Assembly (NCBI RefSeq): GCF_007830035.1
Contig: NZ_VLKN01000006.1
Location: forward strand, 1-64,000
DNA from: Luteimonas cucumeris
GTDB taxonomy: Bacteria > Pseudomonadota > Gammaproteobacteria > Xanthomonadales > Xanthomonadaceae
Reading direction: 5' to 3'
Length of the DNA: 64,000 nucleotides
Shown here: piece by piece, positions 59,162-64,000 of the stretch
How the letters are laid out: each line of letters starts with the position of its first letter
Numbering within the stretch: position 1 is the first letter of the stretch
Notes under the pieces: generated by a model
What the model saw: only the letters and a program-made list of their open reading frames with translations
Told to the model about the DNA's origin: nothing
Databases searched by the model: none
Translations under genes and position numbers: made by a program

Positions 59162-61393
59162 TTAGCGCATCAGCGGCACGTCGATGTAGCTGTTGCCGTG
59201 CCAGCGCAAACGCATCGGTTCGGTCGCGTCAGCGACGGTTTCGTCGCTGACGTCCTTGCCGCTGCCGTAATTGATCTGCAGGTCGCGCTGTTTGTTCACC
59301 GCGAGCACGAGCACCAGACGGCTGCCGGCCTGCAGCTGACGACTGACCAGTCGTTCGCTGCGGAAGTCCAGCGTCTGGCGCTTGCCCGGATCGAGCAGTT
59401 CGCGGCGATTGCGATCCTTCGCGTAACTGGCACGGCCCATGTGCCAGGCCAGCAGCAGATGACGACCATCGGCCATGCGCTCGAACAGCGACAAGGTCAG
59501 GTCCATGTCGCGCTTGTTGGTGATGAAATCCAGCCGACCGGAAAACAGGCCGCTCAATTCGGTCGGCGCTGCGAACGGTTCGCTAGCGAAGACCAGGCCA
59601 CCGTGTGGATCCAGTTTGTCGAGCAGCGACTCGGCAGGCACACTCCAGTCGATGTCGCTGCGATCGGAAAAATCCACGGCCTGCGCGCTGAATTCGCGGC
59701 GCCGCGAAGAGGCCTCGGCGAGAATGCCCTCGGCTACCGCGCCGGCGGGCTGCAGGTGCAGGCGCAAACGCTCGTTCGCCATGGCCTCGATCGATGGAGC
59801 GTGCTTCCAGACATCCGCGCCCATCACCTCGTAGTTGACCCGGTCGCGCAAGGGTGCGGGCCTGGGCGCGCCGCGAAACACGTGGTCGAACCATTGGTAG
59901 CGCAGTTCGGGCAGATCGATCATTGCCGACGGATCGACCTGGTAGCCTTCGACGACGCGGGCGACGCCGGTCTGCATCGCAAAATGCGCCCATGGGCCGA
60001 TAAGCAGGGTGTGGTCTGCATCCGGGCGATGGCGCAGATGTTCGTCGTAGTAGTGCTGCACTCCGACCCGTGCACCGTCGAAATACCCGGTCACTGCGAG
60101 CACCGGAATGTCGATGCGCGCGAATTCCTCGCCCTGCGGCGTCATCGCCTGCCAGTAGGCGTCGTAATCCGGATGCTGCAGCCAGCGCGAGAAGATCGGA
60201 TTCGGCGCACCATCGATCCGGGGCAGATCGCGGTAGGCGCGGCCGCTCTCGTACCAGTTGCGATCCAGCCGCTGCCAGCGCGCCTGGTCGCCATAAGTAT
60301 CACCGTCCAGCGTGGCGTTGCTCGCGGTCCACAGCGGCCAGGGATAGATGAAGTTGACGAAGATGTTGCCCTGCATCGGCACGTCGACGCCCGGCGCCGT
60401 GGAGGCGGAGGTCATCATCGCTTTCAGCGCTGGCGGTCGATGCTTGGCCGCGGCCCATTGTGTGAAGCTGTTGTAGCTGTTGCCGTACATGCCCACGCGC
60501 CCGTCGCACCATGGCTGGCGTGCGATCCAGGCGATAGCCGCCGCAGCATCGACGCCGTCGTGCTCATAAGGCGCGACCGGCCCCGGGCTGCCTGCCTTGC
60601 CGCGGCTATATACGACTACGCCCACGTAGCCGTGCGCGGCGGCGGCCTTGGCGTCGGACAGCGACCAGTCGTCGTTGGCGTAGATGGTGAAACCCAGCAG
60701 CACGGGTTGTGGGCTGCGCACTGATTTCGAGCGCACCACGAGGCCGCGCAGGCTCGCGACATCGGCGCCGGGAACCACGATGTCGCGTTCGATCTCGTAG
60801 CGCCGTGTTTCGTCCTCGGCGCTGAACGTTGGCATCTGCGGAAGCAGCTCGGCATAGACCTGATGAAACAAGTAGAGGCGCACCAGTTCCAGCGCGTCGG
60901 ATTGCGGGATGGAGTTCCTGCCGCGCTGTTTCTCAAGCGCGGCGTCCAGATCCTGCCGCGCGCGTGGCAGGTTCGCGCCGAAGGCCGGCAAGGCTTGCGC
61001 CGCAGCGCGATCATCGAGCTTCGCAAAGCCACGGCGCAGCGCCGGCAACAGCGAACTTTCGCCACGCAGCTTCGCGTCTGCGTAAAGCTCGTACTGCAGG
61101 AACAAGGTCGTGGCCGGCGCCGGTGCGATGCTGGCGCGGCGCTCGCGCAGACCGTGGATGGTGTCGACCGCCTCTCGATAGCGGCCCGCGACCAGCTGCA
61201 GGCGCATGCGCTGGGTCTGCTCGCGTTCGGGATCGGGATCGCTGTAGTCGGCCAGCACTTGTCTGGCCAGGGCGGGGATTTGTGCTTCGAGCGCTGTCGC
61301 GGAATCGACAGGCAGCGACGGCCACGCCACATCCTGGGCCGATGCGAGGGGAGAACAGAGCAGGCACCAGGCCAGCAACCAGGCTTTGCGCAC
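59162..61393 (-). CDS. Exported CocE/NonD-family alpha/beta hydrolase
   Basis: A 743-aa secreted hydrolase of the S15/CocE type. Signal peptide ([17 protein letters not shown]), an N-terminal helical region (to about 200), an alpha/beta-hydrolase domain with nucleophile Ser306 in YGNSYNS and likely His in IGPWAHF, and a C-terminal beta domain like that of X-Pro dipeptidyl-peptidases. Known relatives cleave peptides with N-terminal X-Pro, esters or acyl-lactams; substrate is unknown. GTG 61393 is chosen because GGAG lies seven bases upstream and the signal peptide begins there; ATG 61429 is an alternative. Confidence 0.85.
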   Translation of the reverse strand: MRKAWLLAWCLLCSPLASAQDVAWPSLPVDSATALEAQIPALARQVLADYSDPDPEREQTQRMRLQLVAGRYREAVDTIHGLRERRASIAPAPATTLFLQYELYADAKLRGESSLLPALRRGFAKLDDRAAAQALPAFGANLPRARQDLDAALEKQRGRNSIPQSDALELVRLYLFHQVYAELLPQMPTFSAEDETRRYEIERDIVVPGADVASLRGLVVRSKSVRSPQPVLLGFTIYANDDWSLSDAKAAAAHGYVGVVVYSRGKAGSPGPVAPYEHDGVDAAAAIAWIARQPWCDGRVGMYGNSYNSFTQWAAAKHRPPALKAMMTSASTAPGVDVPMQGNIFVNFIYPWPLWTASNATLDGDTYGDQARWQRLDRNWYESGRAYRDLPRIDGAPNPIFSRWLQHPDYDAYWQAMTPQGEEFARIDIPVLAVTGYFDGARVGVQHYYDEHLRHRPDADHTLLIGPWAHFAMQTGVARVVEGYQVDPSAMIDLPELRYQWFDHVFRGAPRPAPLRDRVNYEVMGADVWKHAPSIEAMANERLRLHLQPAGAVAEGILAEASSRRREFSAQAVDFSDRSDIDWSVPAESLLDKLDPHGGLVFASEPFAAPTELSGLFSGRLDFITNKRDMDLTLSLFERMADGRHLLLAWHMGRASYAKDRNRRELLDPGKRQTLDFRSERLVSRQLQAGSRLVLVLAVNKQRDLQINYGSGKDVSDETVADATEPMRLRWHGNSYIDVPLMR

Positions 61394-61509
61394 GTCCCTT
61401 CTCCGATGTGTGGTTGCGCATGCTACCAAGCGTCAACGGGTGCGACGCCTGTGTCGGCGGGCGGGGGCGGCCCGGCTCGGCTAAAATTACGTCTTCCCCT
61501 GGAGACGCC

Positions 61510-62403
61510 ATGAACACGCAAACCTCCGCTGGCGCACGCTTCCGTGCCGCCGTCGCCGAAGAATCTCCCCTGCAGGTCATGGGCGCCATCACCGCCTACG
61601 CCGGTCTGATGGCCAAACGCACCGGCTACAAGGCGCTGTATCTGTCAGGTGGCGGTGTCGCCGCCAATTCCCTGGGCGTGCCGGACCTCGGCATCAGCAC
61701 GATGGAAGACGTGCTGACCGATGCGCGTCGTATCGTCGATGCCACACAGATGCCGCTGCTCGTCGACATCGACACCGGCTGGGGCGGCGCGTTCAACATC
61801 GGTCGCACCATCCGTTCCTTCATCAATGTCGGCGTCGCCGCCGTGCATCTGGAGGACCAGGTCGGGCAGAAGCGTTGTGGCCATCGTCCCGGCAAGGAAG
61901 TGGTACCGAAGGAGGAAATGGTCGATCGCGTCAAGTCGGCGGTCGATGCGCGTACCGATGAGAGTTTCGTGATCATGGCGCGCACCGATGCCGCTGCGGT
62001 CGAAGGCATCGATGCGGCGATCGACCGCGCGATGGCTTATGTCGAGGCCGGTGCCGACATGATTTTCCCCGAAGCAATGAAGACGCTCGACGACTATCGC
62101 AAGTTCAAAAACGCGGTGAAGGTACCGATCCTCGCCAACCTGACCGAATTCGGATCGACCCCGTTCTTCACCACCACGGAACTGCGCGATGCCAACGTGG
62201 ACATCGCGCTGTACTGCTGCGGCGCCTATCGCGCAATGAACAAGGCAGCGTTGAACTTCTACGAGACAGTGCGCCGCGAAGGCACGCAGAAGGACATCGT
62301 CGATACCTTGCAGACGCGCGCCGAACTCTACGACTTCCTCGGCTATCACGCCTATGAGGACAAGCTGGACGCGTTGTTCGCCGGCGGCAGGGCGAAGGAT
62401 TGA
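61510..62403 (+). CDS. prpB: 2-methylisocitrate lyase
   Basis: A 297-aa enzyme cleaving 2-methylisocitrate to pyruvate and succinate in the methylcitrate cycle of propionate use. The catalytic Cys123 lies in the KRCGH motif ([11 protein letters not shown]), and Asp86 and Asp88 in VDIDTGWGG bind magnesium. Length separates it from the longer isocitrate lyase AceA. A -10-like GGCTAAAAT lies about 25 bases upstream. No prpR is seen; the gene upstream is divergent and unrelated. Confidence 0.95.
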   Translation: MNTQTSAGARFRAAVAEESPLQVMGAITAYAGLMAKRTGYKALYLSGGGVAANSLGVPDLGISTMEDVLTDARRIVDATQMPLLVDIDTGWGGAFNIGRTIRSFINVGVAAVHLEDQVGQKRCGHRPGKEVVPKEEMVDRVKSAVDARTDESFVIMARTDAAAVEGIDAAIDRAMAYVEAGADMIFPEAMKTLDDYRKFKNAVKVPILANLTEFGSTPFFTTTELRDANVDIALYCCGAYRAMNKAALNFYETVRREGTQKDIVDTLQTRAELYDFLGYHAYEDKLDALFAGGRAKD

Positions 62404-62405
62404 CG

Positions 62406-62999
62406 ATGTCGCAGGAGACTGCTGCGACGAAACCCAATCGGGACTGGGATGGCGTCACCGCTGTGATTGCCGCGCTGATAGGACTGCTTGCGCTGAGCGT
62501 ATCCGCGTACACGGCTTACCTGCAGCGGCAACAGGTACGCGCGCAGGTCTGGCCGCTGGTCCTGCTCGGGTCTTCGAACAGCAAGAGCGAGCTGGTTGTG
62601 CTGAACAAGGGCGTGGGCCCCGCGATCATCCGCTCGTTCAAGGTATACGTCGACGGCAAGCCGCAACGGAACTGGGACCAGGTGTTCGCTTCGCTCGGGC
62701 TGCATTTCAACAAGCGCCCCTGGTTCTCCACCGTCAACGGCACGGTGCTGTCGCCGGACGACCGTATCACCCAGCTACAATTCGAAACTCCCGAGGATTT
62801 CAATGCGTTCGCCACGCGCGCCGAACGCGTGGCATTCCAGCTGTGCTACTGCTCGACCCTGGATGATTGCTGGGTGCTCGACGGACTGGAACGCGGCACA
62901 ACGCGTCGCTTCCGCGAGATCGATGCTTGCCCGGTCGATCATCCAGACGAGTTCCACGACAACGAAATAGACCTAGCCCGGACAAAGGAAAAGCCATGA
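62406..62999 (+). CDS. Single-pass membrane protein of unknown function in the prp operon
   Basis: A 197-aa protein with one transmembrane segment (about 18-38) near the N-terminus and a soluble domain with five cysteines, including a CYC cluster (FQLCYCSTLDDCWVL). No family is recognised. It starts two bases after prpB and its stop overlaps the prpC start (ATGA), so it is clearly part of the operon. The cysteine-rich domain may be periplasmic and disulfide-bonded, but this is inference. Confidence 0.8.
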   Translation: MSQETAATKPNRDWDGVTAVIAALIGLLALSVSAYTAYLQRQQVRAQVWPLVLLGSSNSKSELVVLNKGVGPAIIRSFKVYVDGKPQRNWDQVFASLGLHFNKRPWFSTVNGTVLSPDDRITQLQFETPEDFNAFATRAERVAFQLCYCSTLDDCWVLDGLERGTTRRFREIDACPVDHPDEFHDNEIDLARTKEKP

Positions 63000-64000
63000 G
63001 TGAACAAGTCCTGCCCAAGGCCAAGAAATCCGTCGCGCTGAGCGGTACCGCCGCCGGCAACACAGCGCTATGCACCGTTGGCCGCAGTGGCAACGACCTG
63101 CACTACCGCGGCTATGACATCAACGACCTGGCGACGAAGTCCACGTTCGAGGAAGTCGCGCACCTGCTGGTGCATGGCGCGCTGCCAACCGCGGCGCAGC
63201 TGCGCGCGTACAAGCTCAAGCTCAGGCGCCTGCGTGGACTGCCGGCGATCGTGCAGGAGGCACTGGAGCTGATACCGGCCAATGCGCATCCGATGGACGT
63301 GATGCGCACCGGTTGTTCGGTGCTGGGCACGGTGCTGCCGGAACGCGAAGGACATCCCGCGTCGGAAGCGCGCGACATCGCCGACCGGCTGATGGCCAGC
63401 TTCGGTTCGATGCTGCTGTACTGGTGGCATTTCACCCGCAACGGCCGCCGCATCGACGTGGAGACCGACGACGACAGCATCGCCGCACACTTCCTGCACC
63501 TGCTGCATGGCGAGCCGCCGAGCACGCTGCATGCCGATGCAATGGACAAGTCGCTGGTGCTGTACGCCGAGCACGAGTTCAATGCGTCCACGTTCACCGC
63601 GCGCGTGATCGCCGGCACCGGCTCGGACATGCATTCCTGCATTACCGGTGCGATCGGTGCACTGCGCGGTCCGAAGCACGGCGGCGCCAACGAAGTGGCG
63701 ATGGACATCATCTCGCGCTATGGCAGCGCCGACGAAGCCGAAGCCGACATCCGTGCGCGCGTGGAGCGCAAGGAGATCGTGATCGGCTTCGGCCATCCGG
63801 TCTACACCATCGGCGACCCGCGCAACCCGATCATCAAGGACATCAGCCGCAAGTTGTGCCAGGACGGCGGCAACCAGGTGCTGTTCGACGTCAGCGAGCG
63901 CATCGAGACGCTGATGATGGATCTGAAGAAGATGTTCCCGAACCTGGATTGGTACAGCGCGTCGAGCTACCACATGATGGGCGTGCCGACGCCGTTGTTC
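62996..64000 (+). CDS. prpC: 2-methylcitrate synthase (3' end outside window)
   Basis: 335 codons are visible of an expected 375-390. The enzyme condenses propionyl-CoA with oxaloacetate. Citrate-synthase-fold signatures are present: VGRSGNDLHYRGYDINDLA near the start, GPKHGGANE (first catalytic His), GFGHPVYTIGDPRN (second His) and NLDWYSA (catalytic Asp). The start overlaps the preceding gene by four bases. Placement after prpB supports prpC rather than gltA. The frame is still open at the right edge. Confidence 0.95.
   Translation, partial: MSEQVLPKAKKSVALSGTAAGNTALCTVGRSGNDLHYRGYDINDLATKSTFEEVAHLLVHGALPTAAQLRAYKLKLRRLRGLPAIVQEALELIPANAHPMDVMRTGCSVLGTVLPEREGHPASEARDIADRLMASFGSMLLYWWHFTRNGRRIDVETDDDSIAAHFLHLLHGEPPSTLHADAMDKSLVLYAEHEFNASTFTARVIAGTGSDMHSCITGAIGALRGPKHGGANEVAMDIISRYGSADEAEADIRARVERKEIVIGFGHPVYTIGDPRNPIIKDISRKLCQDGGNQVLFDVSERIETLMMDLKKMFPNLDWYSASSYHMMGVPTPLF

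Overview
The window is high-GC, densely packed chromosomal DNA of a gammaproteobacterium, most likely of the order Xanthomonadales/Lysobacterales (Lysobacter, Luteimonas or a close relative). The evidence is the gene order GNAT-prfA-hemA / TPR-lolB-ispE-tRNA(Gln)-prs-rplY-pth-ychF, a tRNA(Tyr)-tRNA(Gly)-tRNA(Thr)-tuf cluster, a plant-type (class II) DAHP synthase, secreted proteases with PPC and proprotein-convertase P domains, a CRP/Clp-type operator, and many dispersed intergenic palindromes. No tools were run; families are recognised by eye from motifs and length.

Layout. 1-3.9 kb: the end of a secreted PKD-PPC-P-domain protein and a complete M4 (thermolysin-like) metalloprotease with the same C-terminal cassette. 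Between them is a 713-base region with a perfect TGTGA-N6-TCACA operator, a 10-bp hairpin, a 31-codon ORF and an intrinsic terminator. 4-7.2 kb (minus): a TPR-sulfotransferase, a stand-alone asparaginase N-domain, DUF2069 and a WrbA-like flavoprotein. 7.3-11.8 kb (plus): YihY, a TlpA-like lipoprotein, acylphosphatase and a large M48 membrane peptidase. 11.8-13.5 kb (minus): PPK2, an XRE-type regulator and MoaB. 13.9-24 kb: translation, haem, lipoprotein-sorting and isoprenoid housekeeping genes.

24.2-31.3 kb is the most interesting accessory block. A FecI-type sigma factor, a FecR anti-sigma factor and an STN-domain TonB receptor are transcribed leftward. Diverging from them are an exported cyanophycinase-like S51 peptidase and an exported isoaspartyl peptidase. 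A perfect 22-bp palindrome lies between the two arms. I read this as a candidate locus for scavenging cyanophycin or other beta-aspartyl peptides under surface-signalling control.

31.3-47.8 kb: a strong promoter drives tRNA(Tyr), tRNA(Gly), tRNA(Thr) and tuf. These are followed directly by the S10, spc and alpha ribosomal operons, 25 genes from rpsJ to rplQ including secY and rpoA. The order matches other proteobacteria but rpmJ is absent. The secE-nusG-rplKAJL-rpoBC-rpsLG-fusA block often found between two tuf genes is missing here, so tuf joins rpsJ. The S10 leader has a promoter, a 5' hairpin and a boxA touching the rpsJ ribosome-binding site. A hexameric heptanucleotide repeat separates rpsN from rpsH.

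48-64 kb: DsbB, DAHP synthase, an exported Ycf48-like protein, an amidase lipoprotein, DUF2127, BipA/TypA, cyclophilin, a class I aminotransferase, a membrane-anchored glutaredoxin-like protein, malate dehydrogenase and an exported CocE/NonD-type hydrolase. The window ends in the methylcitrate operon prpB-hypothetical-prpC, with prpC cut by the right edge.
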